Of a stretch of DNA of 64,000 nucleotides, positions 54,001 to 63,978 are shown in pieces. Location of the stretch: positions 1 to 64,000 of the forward strand of contig NZ_JAECVR010000003.1 in NCBI RefSeq assembly GCF_016055185.1, written 5' to 3'. The notes below the pieces were generated by a model. That model searched no databases, had not been told where the DNA came from, and saw only the letters and a list, made by a program, of their open reading frames with translations. Each line of letters begins with the position of its first letter. Positions within the stretch are counted from its first letter, which is position 1. A program made the position numbers and the translations under genes. Source of the stretch: Paenactinomyces guangxiensis. Lineage in GTDB: Bacteria > Bacillota > Bacilli > Thermoactinomycetales > Thermoactinomycetaceae.

Positions 54001-54277
54001 GTCCCCCCAGTGTCGGCAGAAGACCATCCGGGCGTTCTTTGCGGATCACCTGGGTAATAAACTCCGGAGTCAACGGTTCAATATAAACACGGTCGGCCAT
54101 GTTGGTATCTGTCATAATTGTTGCCGGATTGCTATTGGCCAGAACAACTTCGATCCCTTCTTCTTTTAATGCCTGGCAGGCTTGCGTACCGGCATAGTCA
54201 AATTCGGCCGCCTGGCCGATCACAATGGGACCGGAGCCGATCACAAGGATTTTCTTCAATGTGGGATCTTTAGGCAT
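51047..54277 (-). CDS. carB: Carbamoyl phosphate synthetase large subunit (1076 aa)
   Basis: CarB makes carbamoyl phosphate from ammonia, bicarbonate and two ATP. The two homologous halves are visible: the first opens [20 protein letters not shown] and the second [20 protein letters not shown], each followed by an ATP-grasp domain with NPRxSRSSAL-type ends. The C-terminal allosteric domain (from about residue 935) should bind UMP/PRPP. ATG 54275-54277 is chosen with GGAAGGGAG upstream and overlaps carA by eight bases. It is the pyrimidine-specific copy (pyrAB) by context. Confidence 0.96.
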   Translation of the reverse strand: MPKDPTLKKILVIGSGPIVIGQAAEFDYAGTQACQALKEEGIEVVLANSNPATIMTDTNMADRVYIEPLTPEFITQVIRKERPDGLLPTLGGQTGLNLAVELAKQGVLEREGVRLLGTDLRAITCAEDREQFRSLMKEIGEPVPNSAIVNTVEEAVDFAGRNGYPVIVRPAYTLGGTGGGIANNEDELKEIVENGLRYSPITQCLIEQSIAGYKEIEYEVMRDAADNCIVVCNMENFDPVGVHTGDSIVFAPSQTLSDREYHMLRSSALKIIRALDIRGGCNVQYALNPYSFEYHVIEVNPRVSRSSALASKATGYPIARIAAKIAIGYTLDELKNPVTGQTYSCFEPTLDYVVSKIPRWPFDKFVSANRRLGTQMKATGEVMAIGRTLEESLLKAIRSLEIGLDYFDLPEAASLSDEQIRERLSRADDERLFLLGEWFRRGHSLEEAYQLTSIDRFFLYKIERIIKFEQVLQEVGEWSEELLLEAKRMGLTDRTIGRLSGLSEKEVAALRRQFGIKPVYKIVDTCAAEFEAETPYYYSTYEQEDEVVKTGKKTVLVLGSGPIRIGQGVEFDYATVHAIWAIRQAGLEAVIINNNPETVSTDFNTSDRLYFEPLYKEDVMNIIEKENPFGVIVQFGGQTALNLARDLREEGIQILGTSLEQIDRAEDREKFEKLLSENKIAQPPGAAVTSVEAAVETASRLGYPVLVRPSYVLGGRAMEIVYSEKELRSYMEAAVKVNPEHPVLIDRYLLGKELEVDAICDGEEVLIPGIMEHIERAGVHSGDSIAVYPPQTIANEQKQRLVEITAKIAKSLDTRGLINIQFVLHKGEVYVLEVNPRASRTVPFLSKVTGIPMAQVATNIMLGDSLKEQGYEGGLWPESPEVAVKVPVFSFAKLRSVDITLGPEMKSTGEVMGRDRDYARAVYKGLLAAGISLPRFGTVVATLGDKEKEEAIPLMRRFYQLGYRIISTSGTAKVLEEAGLPVERINKLKEGSPHILDLIRQGEADLVVNTWTRGKTPQRDGFRIRREAVEHGIACLTSLDTVDALLTTLESIHMNAEPINKPSVPRRKKMGEPVFI

Positions 54278-55361
54278 AATTACATTCTCCCTTCCGTGCA
54301 CACGAGTCCATCAGTTCAATAAAACGGTCAAACAGGTAGCCGGAATCCAGCGGTCCCGGCGCAGATTCCGGATGGTACTGGACAGAGAAGGCCGGCAGTT
54401 TTTGATGCTGGAGTCCTTCAATCGTTCCATCGTTGAGAGCAACATGGCTAACGGTAAGCTCTGTACCTTTGACTGAATCCGGACTGACAGCGTAGCCGTG
54501 ATTTTGCGAAGTGATCACAGAACGTCCGGTAGCCAGTTCTTTCACAGGATGATTTCCGCCACGATGCCCAAACTTCATCTTTTCCGTGTCTGCGCCGCAG
54601 GCTAAGGCAAGCAACTGATGGCCCAGACAAATTCCAAACAACGGAACTTTACCGAGCAATTGTTGGATCGTTTCGATTGCTTCCGGCACATCTTTCGGGT
54701 CCCCCGGTCCGTTGGAGAGCATCACGCCATCGGGACGAAACCGTAAAATTTCTTCTGCCGTCGTATTGTAGGGAACGGAAATCACTGCACAGTTGCGTTC
54801 CACCAATTCGCGCTGAATATTGTGTTTGGCCCCGAAGTCCATCTGTACCACGCGCTTCCCAAAGCTGGGCGAGATGTGAATGCTCTTTGTGCTGACCCGG
54901 GCTACCTGGTCATGCATGAGCGGGGTGTTCAAGCGCTCCTTTAATTCTTCAAGAGGTTCATTCCCTGTTGTAATGATACCTTTCATTGTTCCGTGCAAGC
55001 GGATTTTTCGCGTCAACATCCGCGTGTCAATTCCGGAAATACCGAGGATTCCGTACTCCTTTAGAAAGTAGCTGATTGAGTACTCATTGCGCCAGTTGCT
55101 GGCAAATTCGGCGTGTTCCCGCACGATGAATCCGTGGGCATAAGGCCGCAATGATTCATAATCATCACGGGATAATCCGTAGTTCCCAATCAACGGATAG
55201 GTCATGGTAATGATTTGACCACAGTAAGACGGATCGGTTAAAACTTCCTGGTAACCGGTCATGCTGGTGTTAAAAACAACTTCCCCGATTGATTGTCCTT
55301 CTGCTCCGAAAGAAGTACCGGTAAACAGGGTTCCATCTTCCAATAACAACCTTGCTTTCAT
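54270..55361 (-). CDS. carA: Carbamoyl phosphate synthetase small subunit (363 aa)
   Basis: CarA releases ammonia from glutamine for CarB. The glutaminase triad is Cys in [17 protein letters not shown] (about residue 245) and His/Glu in [15 protein letters not shown]. The N-terminal domain opens [23 protein letters not shown] 55359-55361 follows AGGAGG. It lies 28 bases after pyrC. The gene is the pyrAA homologue of Bacillus by its place in the pyr operon. Confidence 0.96.
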   Translation of the reverse strand: MKARLLLEDGTLFTGTSFGAEGQSIGEVVFNTSMTGYQEVLTDPSYCGQIITMTYPLIGNYGLSRDDYESLRPYAHGFIVREHAEFASNWRNEYSISYFLKEYGILGISGIDTRMLTRKIRLHGTMKGIITTGNEPLEELKERLNTPLMHDQVARVSTKSIHISPSFGKRVVQMDFGAKHNIQRELVERNCAVISVPYNTTAEEILRFRPDGVMLSNGPGDPKDVPEAIETIQQLLGKVPLFGICLGHQLLALACGADTEKMKFGHRGGNHPVKELATGRSVITSQNHGYAVSPDSVKGTELTVSHVALNDGTIEGLQHQKLPAFSVQYHPESAPGPLDSGYLFDRFIELMDSCARKGECNYA

Positions 55362-55389
55362 ATTGATTCCTCCTGCACCATTCACATCT

Positions 55390-56703
55390 CTATTCAAAAT
55401 CACCAAACGTTAAAGCAGTGTCCGCCTGATTCCAGGTTATGTTTCCATTCATGATCGTGAGTACCGGCCAACCTTTTACTTTCCATCCGGCAAAAGGAGT
55501 ATTCCGCCCTTTGGACAGGAATGTATCCGGATCAATTGCCCGTTCTTCCTCCAGATCGATCACTGTCAGGTCGGCCGGCAGCCCTTCTGCAAGAACCCCG
55601 TATGGCAATCCGAAGATTTGAGCCGGTTTTCGGGTCATTTTATCGATCAGCTCTGCCAGGGTGAGTACCCCTTTTAGAACCAGATGCGTGTATAACAGCG
55701 GGAAAGCTGTTTCCAGCCCCACGATTCCAAAAGGTGCCCGCTCCATTCCCATTGCCTTTTCCGCTGCGGTGTGAGGGGCATGATCGGTAGCGATGATATC
55801 GATGGTCCCGTCTTTGAGTCCTTCAATCAGCGCCTCACGATCCTTTCTTGAGCGCAACGGGGGATTCATTTTCCAGAGGGCGTTTGGTTCCGGTATATCT
55901 TCATCACATAAGAGCAGATGATGCGGTGTCACTTCTGCCGTTACTTTTTGCCCCCGCGACTTTGCTTCACGAACTAAACGCACTGACTGTTCTGCACTGA
56001 TATGGCACACATGATAGTGAACTCCGATATCTTCAGCCAGCAGAATATCTCTGCCTACATGGATAGATTCCGCCTCGCTCGGGATTCCCTGCAAGTGGTA
56101 ACGGCTGGCAAACGTTCCGTCATGGACACAACCGCCTTTGGCCAGGGTGTCATCTTCACAGTGAGCCACTACGGGCAATCCGACCTGACAGGCCTTGCGC
56201 ATCGCTTCTTTCATCATTTTGCTGCTTTGGATTCCGACGCCGTCGTCCGTCACTCCGATGACCCCGGCTGCTTTTAAGGCCGCCATATCGGTCAGTTCCT
56301 GCCCTAATTCCCGCACCGTAATCGCTCCGTATGGAAGTACACGCGCACAGCCTGCCTGCTCAGCTTTTGCGAGGATCTCCCGCACCACTTCCACTGAGTC
56401 TGTGACCGGACGGGTATTGGGCATACAAGCCACCGTAGTAAATCCGCCTCTGGCTGCTGCACGGGTTCCGGAGGCAATGGTTTCTTTTTTTTCAAAACCG
56501 GGCTCACGGAAATGGACATGCATATCGATCAAGCCCGGCGAGACAAACTTTCCCGAAAGGTCGATAACTTCTGCATCCGGATCATTGACGGGAAGATGAG
56601 TATCGATTTTTTTTATATATGTTCCTTCTATCAAAATATCTATCTCTATTAAATCATCTGAAACCGGATCCAGAACACACCCATTTTTTAACAATTTTTT
56701 CAT
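55390..56703 (-). CDS. pyrC: Dihydroorotase (437 aa)
   Basis: PyrC closes carbamoyl aspartate to dihydroorotate. The metal site is seen in LIDMHVHFREPGFEKKETI, AHCEDD, YHVCHIS and ATDHAPHTAAEK. Length and layout match class I dihydroorotases of Bacilli. The start overlaps the pyrB stop by four bases (ATGA), so translation is coupled. Confidence 0.95.
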   Translation of the reverse strand: MKKLLKNGCVLDPVSDDLIEIDILIEGTYIKKIDTHLPVNDPDAEVIDLSGKFVSPGLIDMHVHFREPGFEKKETIASGTRAAARGGFTTVACMPNTRPVTDSVEVVREILAKAEQAGCARVLPYGAITVRELGQELTDMAALKAAGVIGVTDDGVGIQSSKMMKEAMRKACQVGLPVVAHCEDDTLAKGGCVHDGTFASRYHLQGIPSEAESIHVGRDILLAEDIGVHYHVCHISAEQSVRLVREAKSRGQKVTAEVTPHHLLLCDEDIPEPNALWKMNPPLRSRKDREALIEGLKDGTIDIIATDHAPHTAAEKAMGMERAPFGIVGLETAFPLLYTHLVLKGVLTLAELIDKMTRKPAQIFGLPYGVLAEGLPADLTVIDLEEERAIDPDTFLSKGRNTPFAGWKVKGWPVLTIMNGNITWNQADTALTFGDFE

Positions 56704-57626
56704 CTTTGTACTCCCCCTAAAGCTCGTTCTAGAACAGCCATCCGAATAAAAACCCCATTTGTTTTTTGTGCGAAAATTTTTGAACGGGGATGTTCCACCA
56801 GCTCATCGGAAATTTCCACATTCCGATTGACCGGGCCCGGATGCATGATGATCGCGTCCGGTTTCATGGTTTGGAATCGTTCAATGCTTAAGCCATAGTT
56901 TTTAAAGTACTCGCCTGCCGAAACAAATAATTGTTCATGATGGCGCTCCAATTGAACTCTGAGCATCATCACCACATCAGCTTCACGAATTGCTTCTTCA
57001 AAAGGCAGATAGGAGGCGATTTTTTCCAACTCGTGATCTCTCATGGACTCCGGTCCGCTAAAGATGACCTGTACCCCGAATTTTCCCAGGGCCCAGCAAT
57101 TGGAACGGACCACACGGCTGTGCTTGATATCTCCGATCATGGCTACTTTTAACCCGGACAGGCTGCCAAAATGCTTTTTCATCGTGTAGAGGTCCAATAA
57201 CGCCTGGGTGGGATGAGCCATTTTGCCTGCCCCTGCATTGATAATCTTACAGCCGGTATCCTCTGTTAACAGTTCTTGAATGGCTTCCGGCTCCCGGTGG
57301 CGCACTGTGACAACTTCCACACCTAATGCAGATAACGTTTTAACTGTATCGCAAAGCGATTCCCCTTTGGTTGTACTTGACTCCTCCATATTTACGTTGA
57401 GGACATGAAGGCCTAATTTTTTCTCGGCGATCTCAAAGGAAAACCGGGTGCGGGTACTTGGTTCAAAGAATAAATTTGCCGCAAACCGGCCGGCAAAAGG
57501 GGCTTGTCCCGGCCGCCAGTTTTTTTCCCAAAAGGCGGCTCTCTCCATGATCTGCTCCAATTCCCACTTGCTGAGCTCCACCGTATCAAACAAGTGGTCA
57601 GAACGAATCAGTGGTTGTGTAGCCAT
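56700..57626 (-). CDS. pyrB: Aspartate carbamoyltransferase catalytic chain (308 aa)
   Basis: PyrB joins carbamoyl phosphate to aspartate. The carbamoyl-phosphate motif FFEPSTRTRFSFE is near residue 52, the loop ESSTTKGESL near 80, and HPTQALLDLYTM near 135. No pyrI regulatory subunit gene is present, as usual in Bacilli. Start ATG 57624-57626 follows AAGGTGATG. Repeat copy C lies directly upstream, where Bacillus has a PyrR attenuator. Confidence 0.96.
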   Translation of the reverse strand: MATQPLIRSDHLFDTVELSKWELEQIMERAAFWEKNWRPGQAPFAGRFAANLFFEPSTRTRFSFEIAEKKLGLHVLNVNMEESSTTKGESLCDTVKTLSALGVEVVTVRHREPEAIQELLTEDTGCKIINAGAGKMAHPTQALLDLYTMKKHFGSLSGLKVAMIGDIKHSRVVRSNCWALGKFGVQVIFSGPESMRDHELEKIASYLPFEEAIREADVVMMLRVQLERHHEQLFVSAGEYFKNYGLSIERFQTMKPDAIIMHPGPVNRNVEISDELVEHPRSKIFAQKTNGVFIRMAVLERALGGVQR

Positions 57627-57637
57627 GTTCCATCACC

Positions 57638-57715
57638 TTTTTCTGTGAAAGTGTGTGTCTAAGGGGGAAGGCAGAATTCTGTTCGCTCCCCAGATTTCTG
57701 CTTCCCCGGCAAGAT
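57638..57715 (+). repeat. Dispersed palindromic repeat, copy C
   Basis: TTTTTCTGTGAAAGTGTGTG is followed by GGGGGAAGGCAGAATTCTG and its near inverted repeat CAGATTTCTGCTTCCCC, which can form a hairpin of about 17 bp. It lies in the 130-base gap between pyrP and pyrB, 12 bases before pyrB. No PyrR-binding motif is visible in this gap. Confidence 0.75.
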
Positions 57716-57756
57716 TAAACTTTCATCGACTTCCATCCCGGCATAAATGTTTTGTA

Positions 57757-59130
57757 TTACGCCGCCCCAACCCTGGCGTATGTCTCTTTTTCTTCCTTCT
57801 GTTTCGGCAAGACAAGGTTGAGGACAATCCCGACCACTGTTGCAAGCGCCATTCCTTCCAGTTCAAGGTGAATGTCCGCAAATCTGAGCACAGCGCCCCC
57901 GATTCCGATCACAAGAACAACCGCAGCAATCACCAGGTTGCGCCGGTCATTGAAATCAATGCGATTTTCGATCAACATGCGCAACCCGGCGGAAGCGATA
58001 ATGCCGAATAGGAGGATGGACACCCCACCCATCACCGGAGTGGGTATTGTTTGAATCAGTGCTGCTAACTTTCCGACACAAGATAAGCCGATCGCCAGTA
58101 CAGCGGCGCCGCCAATCACCCATACGCTAAAAATGCGAGTGATTGCCATCACTCCGATGTTTTCACCGTAGGTTGTCGTTGGAGGTCCGCCGAGCAAAGC
58201 AGCGATGGAGGTGGCGATTCCATCCCCGAGCAAAGAGCGGTGCAGACCCGGATCTTTTGTTAAATCCCGATCCATAATGGTACCGGTCACCACTAAATGT
58301 CCAATGTGTTCAGCAAGAACCGCCAGGATCACCGGCAGGATGACCAGTGCCGCTTTCCAGGAGGGAGTTGGGACCGTGAATTGTGGAAGATCAAACCATT
58401 TCGCCTGCTGAACCGCCGTAAAATCAACCATCCCGGTAAAATAGGCAACGATATAACCACCGATAATTCCGATCAAAATGGGGATGATATTCAGAAATCC
58501 GCGGAAAAACAGACTTGCGATAATGGAGATTCCCAGTGTCGCCAGGGCTACTCCGAAGTTTTCCAGAGAGTATACATGCATAGTAATCTTCCCGTGCTCC
58601 GTATCCACATTTTTAATAGAACCGTCCAAGTGCTGCCATTCCGCCGCTGACCGGGGCATCTGCTGAACAACATCTTTCATGCTGGCCATATCGACGGCAG
58701 TCCCAGCCAGTGCCAGGCCGATCACGATCACTACAGAACCGATGACGACCGGAGGCAGGATATAATCGAGCCACTTCACTCCAAAGCGGTAGACAAAGAG
58801 TGCCACCACCCCGTACATAATCCCGACCAGCAGGCAGCCGAATAATGCTTCCCCAATGTGTTTCCCGCCCTGAGAAACGGTAATAATCGGAACGATAAAG
58901 GCGAAAGAAGAACCGAGGTAGGCGGGAACTTTGCCACGGGTTACAATTAAATAAGCGATTGTACCGATTCCGCTTGCCATCAGGGTGACGGACGGACTTA
59001 AACCCGTTAAAACAGGAACCAGGATCGTTGAACCAAACATGGCAAAGAGGTGTTGAAAACTGAGAGCGATCCATTTCCATAACTTTGGTCTTTCATGAAC
59101 ATCCATGCGGATGAATTGATGTTTGTTCAT
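57757..59130 (-). CDS. pyrP: Uracil permease (457 aa)
   Basis: PyrP is a NCS2-type uracil:proton symporter with about 14 helices. It contains FQHLFAMFGSTILVPVLTGL near residue 25 and AEHIGHLVVTGTIMDRDL near 285, the substrate-site segment of the family. ATG 59128-59130 follows AAGGAGTG. It is preceded by a PyrR-controlled attenuator and sits between pyrR and pyrB as in Bacillus. Confidence 0.94.
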   Translation of the reverse strand: MNKHQFIRMDVHERPKLWKWIALSFQHLFAMFGSTILVPVLTGLSPSVTLMASGIGTIAYLIVTRGKVPAYLGSSFAFIVPIITVSQGGKHIGEALFGCLLVGIMYGVVALFVYRFGVKWLDYILPPVVIGSVVIVIGLALAGTAVDMASMKDVVQQMPRSAAEWQHLDGSIKNVDTEHGKITMHVYSLENFGVALATLGISIIASLFFRGFLNIIPILIGIIGGYIVAYFTGMVDFTAVQQAKWFDLPQFTVPTPSWKAALVILPVILAVLAEHIGHLVVTGTIMDRDLTKDPGLHRSLLGDGIATSIAALLGGPPTTTYGENIGVMAITRIFSVWVIGGAAVLAIGLSCVGKLAALIQTIPTPVMGGVSILLFGIIASAGLRMLIENRIDFNDRRNLVIAAVVLVIGIGGAVLRFADIHLELEGMALATVVGIVLNLVLPKQKEEKETYARVGAA

Positions 59131-59159
59131 TTTTTTCACTCCTTTTCCATCATGAAGGT

Positions 59160-59244
59160 AAAAAAAATCTCCTTGCCCGTACGGCAAAGAGACGCAATTC
59201 ACCCATTAAAGCGTGCGTTTTCCCTTTGCCGGCCTCACGGGACC
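59160..59244 (-). promoter_or_regulatory. PyrR attenuator between pyrR and pyrP
   Basis: The PyrR-binding loop GGTCCCGTGAGGCC lies at 59231-59244, matching the UCCNGNGAGG core. An intrinsic terminator, ATCTCCTTGCC/GGCAAAGAGA with eight T on the minus strand, lies at 59160-59191. Binding of PyrR-UMP would favour termination before pyrP. Confidence 0.85.
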
Positions 59245-59258
59245 GTCTTAAAAGGGGA

Positions 59259-59929
<671 letters not shown>

Positions 59930-59959
59930 GATTTAAAGGTTCTATCATCACTAGATGTT

Positions 59960-59988
59960 ATTATGACCTACTTTAAAGAGGTTGTCAA
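59960..59988 (-). promoter_or_regulatory. pyr operon promoter
   Basis: TTGACA (59983-59988) and CATAAT (59960-59965) are separated by 17 bases on the minus strand. The -35 box lies just after the rluD stop, and transcription would begin about 20 bases before the first PyrR-binding loop. Confidence 0.75.
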
Positions 59989-59994
59989 ATGAAA

Positions 59995-60936
59995 TTATGA
60001 TTGGGAGCGCAAAGTTTGCAACAACCGCTCCATGTCCCGGGGAAGCTCTGCTTCGATGCGGATTTGCTCTCCAGTTCGCGGATGGGCAAATCCGATCACT
60101 TGTGCATGCAGGGCTTGCCCCTCAATCGGATAAATATTTTTCTTTGGCCCATATACGGGATCCCCGACAAGCGGAAACCCAATATATTTCATATGAACGC
60201 GGATCTGATGTGTTCGCCCCGTTTCCAGGCGGCACTCGATCAATGTTGTCCCGGCAAAACGCTCACGCACGGTAAAATGAGTTACCGCATGCTTGCTGTT
60301 TTTGTGAACAACCGCCATTCGTTGACGGTGAACGGGATCTCTTCCGATCGGGGCTTCAATCGTTCCATTTTCATGGGGAATTAATCCATGTACTACCGCC
60401 AGATAAACCCTCTCCACGGAGTGTTCTTTTAATTGGGCCACCAAAGATTGATGGGCCAGATCGTTTTTAGCGATCATCAACAAGCCTGATGTATCTTTAT
60501 CAATCCGATGAACAATTCCCGGACGGGCAACGCCCCCAATTCCGGATAACTCATCTTTACAATGGGCAAGCAAGGCATTAACCAGCGTCCCGGTGTGATT
60601 TCCGGGGCCGGGATGAACCACCATTCCTCTCGGCTTATTCACAACCAGAACATCCTCGTCCTCGTAGCGGATATCCAGAGGGATCGGTTCCGCTATAACT
60701 TGCAGCTCTTCTGCCGGAGGAACTTGAATCTCAACCGTTTCCCCATGCTTTAAACGGTAATTTCCCTTTTTCGCACTGCCATTGACGCGTACGAGTCCAT
60801 CCCTGATCCACTCCTGAACGCGGACACGGGACCATTCTTCATTGTATAAAGCAATCGCTTTGTCCAGACGGGTCCCTGCCAGGTTCTCCGGTACTTGCCA
60901 TTCATGATGCTTCAAGATGTCTAACGAATCTTCCAT
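59995..60936 (-). CDS. RluD-type 23S rRNA pseudouridine synthase, YlyB-like (313 aa)
   Basis: This pseudouridine synthase has an N-terminal S4 domain (residues 15-75; LDKAIALYNEEWSRVRVQEW) and a catalytic domain with the nucleophile Asp in IVHRIDKDTSGLLMIAKN. It resembles B. subtilis YlyB and E. coli RluD. The start overlaps the lspA stop by one base (TGATG). The lspA-ylyB-pyr order is conserved in Bacilli. Confidence 0.93.
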   Translation of the reverse strand: MEDSLDILKHHEWQVPENLAGTRLDKAIALYNEEWSRVRVQEWIRDGLVRVNGSAKKGNYRLKHGETVEIQVPPAEELQVIAEPIPLDIRYEDEDVLVVNKPRGMVVHPGPGNHTGTLVNALLAHCKDELSGIGGVARPGIVHRIDKDTSGLLMIAKNDLAHQSLVAQLKEHSVERVYLAVVHGLIPHENGTIEAPIGRDPVHRQRMAVVHKNSKHAVTHFTVRERFAGTTLIECRLETGRTHQIRVHMKYIGFPLVGDPVYGPKKNIYPIEGQALHAQVIGFAHPRTGEQIRIEAELPRDMERLLQTLRSQS

Positions 60937-61421
60937 CAGGAGTCACTCGCTTCGGATAACTTTTCGTTTGACTCAACTTCGGAACTGAATAAGGTGATCA
61001 GAACCAGAATACAAACCCCTACCACAATAGCTGAATCCGCCACGTTAAAAATCGGAAAGTTATAAGTACCAAAGCGAAAATCTAAAAAGTCAACCACTTC
61101 ACCGGTCTTGATCCGGTCAATCAAATTACCGACAGCTCCCCCGAGAATGAGGGCAAATGAAAAAGACATCCACGGCCGTTCACTTTTTAATTGCCAGAGG
61201 TAGTACAAAATAATCATGATCACAATAAATGTGATGGTGATAAAAAGCCATTGCTGATTTTCCAAAATCCCAAATGCTGCACCGCGATTCCGGTGGGAGG
61301 TAATATGAAAAAATTCGTCGATAACCGGAATCGATTGAAAAAGAGACATATGTTTTACAACCAGCCATTTGGTCCACTGATCTGCGATCAAGATGATCAA
61401 TGTGGTAAAAAAATATCTCAA
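60936..61421 (-). CDS. lspA: Lipoprotein signal peptidase (161 aa)
   Basis: LspA cleaves signal peptides of prolipoproteins in the membrane. It has four helices and the two catalytic Asp in GNLIDRIKTGEVVDFLDF and FNVADSAIVVG. TTG 61419-61421 is the start. AGGAGGAGG lies 4-12 bases upstream and no ATG fits. It is coupled to the pseudouridine synthase gene. Confidence 0.95.
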   Translation of the reverse strand: MRYFFTTLIILIADQWTKWLVVKHMSLFQSIPVIDEFFHITSHRNRGAAFGILENQQWLFITITFIVIMIILYYLWQLKSERPWMSFSFALILGGAVGNLIDRIKTGEVVDFLDFRFGTYNFPIFNVADSAIVVGVCILVLITLFSSEVESNEKLSEASDS

Positions 61422-61508
61422 GCGTCCTCCTCCTGTCTCCCGCAGTCAAACATCAACATTTTTCCATCTGATTGTAGCACAGCCGCTGAACTTAGCACAA
61501 GTTAACGG

Positions 61509-62231
61509 CTAAACGGTAGTATCCCAATCTCCGGTGAAATCTGTATCTGTTTCTTCCAGGGCCTCTTCCTGGTCTTTTTGCCGGTATGCCTGGTTGTGGG
61601 TGATCTCGGTAATATCATCTGTATGACCGTCAATGTCAGCAATGGAAAAACCCTCAACCAGATCAATATATCCCCGCTGTTCATTATGATCGATGGTGAG
61701 TTCATTATAGTTGCGCCCTTCCGCGAAATAATCGGGCGGGTTAGAAGTCCCGTACTGCTCCACTTCTTGCCAGGCATCCTCGGCATCATAGGCATTATAA
61801 TTTCGGTTATCCAAAAAATATAAATCATAACTGGTTGACCGTTCTTCCACAGGGCGGCGGGCAGACGGGTGTTTGTCCGGGTAATGTTCAAGACAATACT
61901 CAGTAGTGGGAACAGCCTCAAGCCGCTCAAAGGGGATTTCTTGATGACATACTTTACACAACCCGTATTCACCCGTTTCCATCCGTTTTAAGGCACGATT
62001 GATGTCCTGTAAGTGATGTTCATCTTTATCGTTTAAAGCAAGATCCTTTCCCCGTTCGTACATTTCCGAACCCAGGTCAGCCGGATGATTGTCATAACCG
62101 GATAATTCACCGAGAGAATCATTCATCCCTATTTCCAAGCCATAATCATCTGTTTGCTTTAAACGCTGTTCAACCTGTTTTTTTTCTTCAATCAGTTGTT
62201 GATACAGCTGGTTTCGCTGCTGTTGATTCAT
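61509..62231 (-). CDS. DksA/TraR zinc-finger protein, YteA/YlyA type (240 aa)
   Basis: A DksA-like coiled coil (residues 1-85) is followed by the zinc-finger region GLCKVCHQEIPFERLEAVP and a Cys in TTEYCLEHYP. A long acidic tail of about 120 residues is typical of the YteA/YlyA group in Bacilli. The role of this group is not known, though it is linked to sporulation-age gene expression. The family homology starts at MNQQQRNQLYQQL (ATG 62229-62231), but AAAGGAG directly touches this ATG. An ATG 14 codons upstream could be the true start. Confidence 0.8.
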   Translation of the reverse strand: MNQQQRNQLYQQLIEEKKQVEQRLKQTDDYGLEIGMNDSLGELSGYDNHPADLGSEMYERGKDLALNDKDEHHLQDINRALKRMETGEYGLCKVCHQEIPFERLEAVPTTEYCLEHYPDKHPSARRPVEERSTSYDLYFLDNRNYNAYDAEDAWQEVEQYGTSNPPDYFAEGRNYNELTIDHNEQRGYIDLVEGFSIADIDGHTDDITEITHNQAYRQKDQEEALEETDTDFTGDWDTTV

Positions 62232-62509
62232 CTCCTTTAGCCTCCATCCAATGGTTCTCCATGTACCAGGCATCCATTAAGGACCTTTTTTATTTCGTTT
62301 TGTTTTTTAGATTGTCCTGTTAAACCATTTTCATGTCACCACAACGCTAATGGTAATGAATACATAAAAGCGTTATACAGTGGTATCAAACAAAGGGCTA
62401 AAATCGTTTTATATTTTTTCTGAATTCAATTAAATTTTTAATTAACCTTTTCTTATTCCTTTATTGCTGTTATGCTTTTTTGTATTAAAGTGAGGAGCTG
62501 GAACTGAAA

Positions 62510-63871
62510 ATGTCTGAACAATTAAAACGTGGTTTATCTCCCCGGCACATACGAATGATGGCGATCGGGGGAACAATTGGAGCAGGAATTTTTAAAGGCA
62601 GTGCAGATTCATTGTCCCTTGCGGGTCCGGGAGTCATTTTCGCTTATCTGTTTGCCGGCTTGTTATTGTTTCTCGTTATGGGAGCAATGGCAGAAATGGC
62701 CGGGGTTTACACACAAACAGATCTGCGCGGAATTATTAATAAAGCATTTGGATCCCATGTCTCGTTTGTCATGGGTTGGTTGTACTGGGTCAATTGGGTC
62801 TTAGTTATGGCCGTAGAGATCGTAGCAGCAGGCAGCTTTTTACAATACTGGTTTCCCGAGCTACCCGTCTGGTTTCTCAGTCTTATCGTGGCCATCTGTA
62901 TCCTGGTCGTAAATGTAGCCAGTGTCCGCTTTTTCGGGGAAATTGAGTTTTGGCTATCCGGCATTAAAGTGACAACGCTCATTCTGTTTATTATCATCGG
63001 AAGTTCACTTTTACTTGGCATTGGGGCGGCGGACAGCGCCCCTCAATTACAACATTATACTTCACATGGCGGCTTTTTTCCTATGGGATGGACAGGAGTT
63101 TTCTCTTCCTTGCTCATTGTTATTTTTTCCTATGGAGGCACGGAACTGATCGGCTTAACACTCCGGGAAGCAAAAGACATGGAGCGCGTTTTGCCGAAGA
63201 TTATCAGAGGGGTGGTCTGGAGAGTTTGTCTCTTTTATGTATTGCCGATTCTTGTGATTTGCGGGCTGCTTCCGTGGAATGAAATAGGGGATCATGGGAG
63301 TCCTTTCGTTCAGGTGTTGTCCTCGGTGGGACTTAAGGGGGCTGCACATGTCATGAATCTGGTGTTGTTAACTGCGGTCGTCTCCGCTGCCAATTCCGGA
63401 ATGTATGCCACATCAAGAATGCTCTATTCCCTGGCAAAAGACGGAGAAGCACCATCTGTATTCACACGACTTTCCAAAAAAGGAGTCCCCTCTTACGGAC
63501 TGCTCGTAAGCGGCATTAGTTTATTTATTGGTTCATGGGCCGCATTTATGACTCCCGAACATGTTTTCCAATATTTAATGGGAATTCCGGGATTTACTGT
63601 CCTGTTTGTCTGGATTACCATTTGTCTTGCCCAGTTGAAAGTACGTTCCAAATATCCAGTCACTCCGTCTTACCAAACTCGTTTTTATCCTTATGCAACT
63701 ATTTTTGCTGTTGTTTCTTTATCTGTCATTCTCGGAATGGTGTTATTAAATATAAAAAATATAACCAGCTCGATCATCAGCCTCAGCGTCATCCTTGTTC
63801 TTTTCCTTCTTTCTTACCTTAAAAAGAGCCCGGCTGATCAAAAGGACTCAAAACGATTTGCCGCTTCATAA
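62510..63871 (+). CDS. APC-family amino acid permease (453 aa)
   Basis: This twelve-helix transporter opens KRGLSPRHIRMMAIGGTIGA and GIFKGSADSLSLAGPG, the signature of amino acid:polyamine:organocation permeases of the LysP/AnsP/GabP type. The substrate cannot be told from sequence. Start ATG 62510 follows GTGAGGAGC. The upstream interval 62232-62509 is AT-rich and holds the divergent promoters. A strong terminator follows the gene. Confidence 0.9.
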   Translation: MSEQLKRGLSPRHIRMMAIGGTIGAGIFKGSADSLSLAGPGVIFAYLFAGLLLFLVMGAMAEMAGVYTQTDLRGIINKAFGSHVSFVMGWLYWVNWVLVMAVEIVAAGSFLQYWFPELPVWFLSLIVAICILVVNVASVRFFGEIEFWLSGIKVTTLILFIIIGSSLLLGIGAADSAPQLQHYTSHGGFFPMGWTGVFSSLLIVIFSYGGTELIGLTLREAKDMERVLPKIIRGVVWRVCLFYVLPILVICGLLPWNEIGDHGSPFVQVLSSVGLKGAAHVMNLVLLTAVVSAANSGMYATSRMLYSLAKDGEAPSVFTRLSKKGVPSYGLLVSGISLFIGSWAAFMTPEHVFQYLMGIPGFTVLFVWITICLAQLKVRSKYPVTPSYQTRFYPYATIFAVVSLSVILGMVLLNIKNITSSIISLSVILVLFLLSYLKKSPADQKDSKRFAAS

Positions 63872-63908
63872 CAGCATGTCAGTCTTCATAAATCATTCAA
63901 ATCCACAA

Positions 63909-63950
63909 GCGACACCTGGCTGCGCACAATGCAGTCAGGTGTTGCGTTTT
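63909..63950 (+). terminator. Terminator after the permease gene
   Basis: CACCTGGCTGC and GCAGTCAGGTG form a stem, followed by GTTTTC. Repeat copy D begins in the T-run. Confidence 0.75.
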
Positions 63951-63978
63951 CTGTGAAAGTGTGTGTTAGGGGAAGGGA
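63946..63978 (+). repeat. Dispersed palindromic repeat, copy D (cut by the window end)
   Basis: GTTTTCTGTGAAAGTGTGTG followed by TTAGGGGAAGG matches the left block of copies A and C. The right half is lost or lies beyond the window. Confidence 0.65.
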
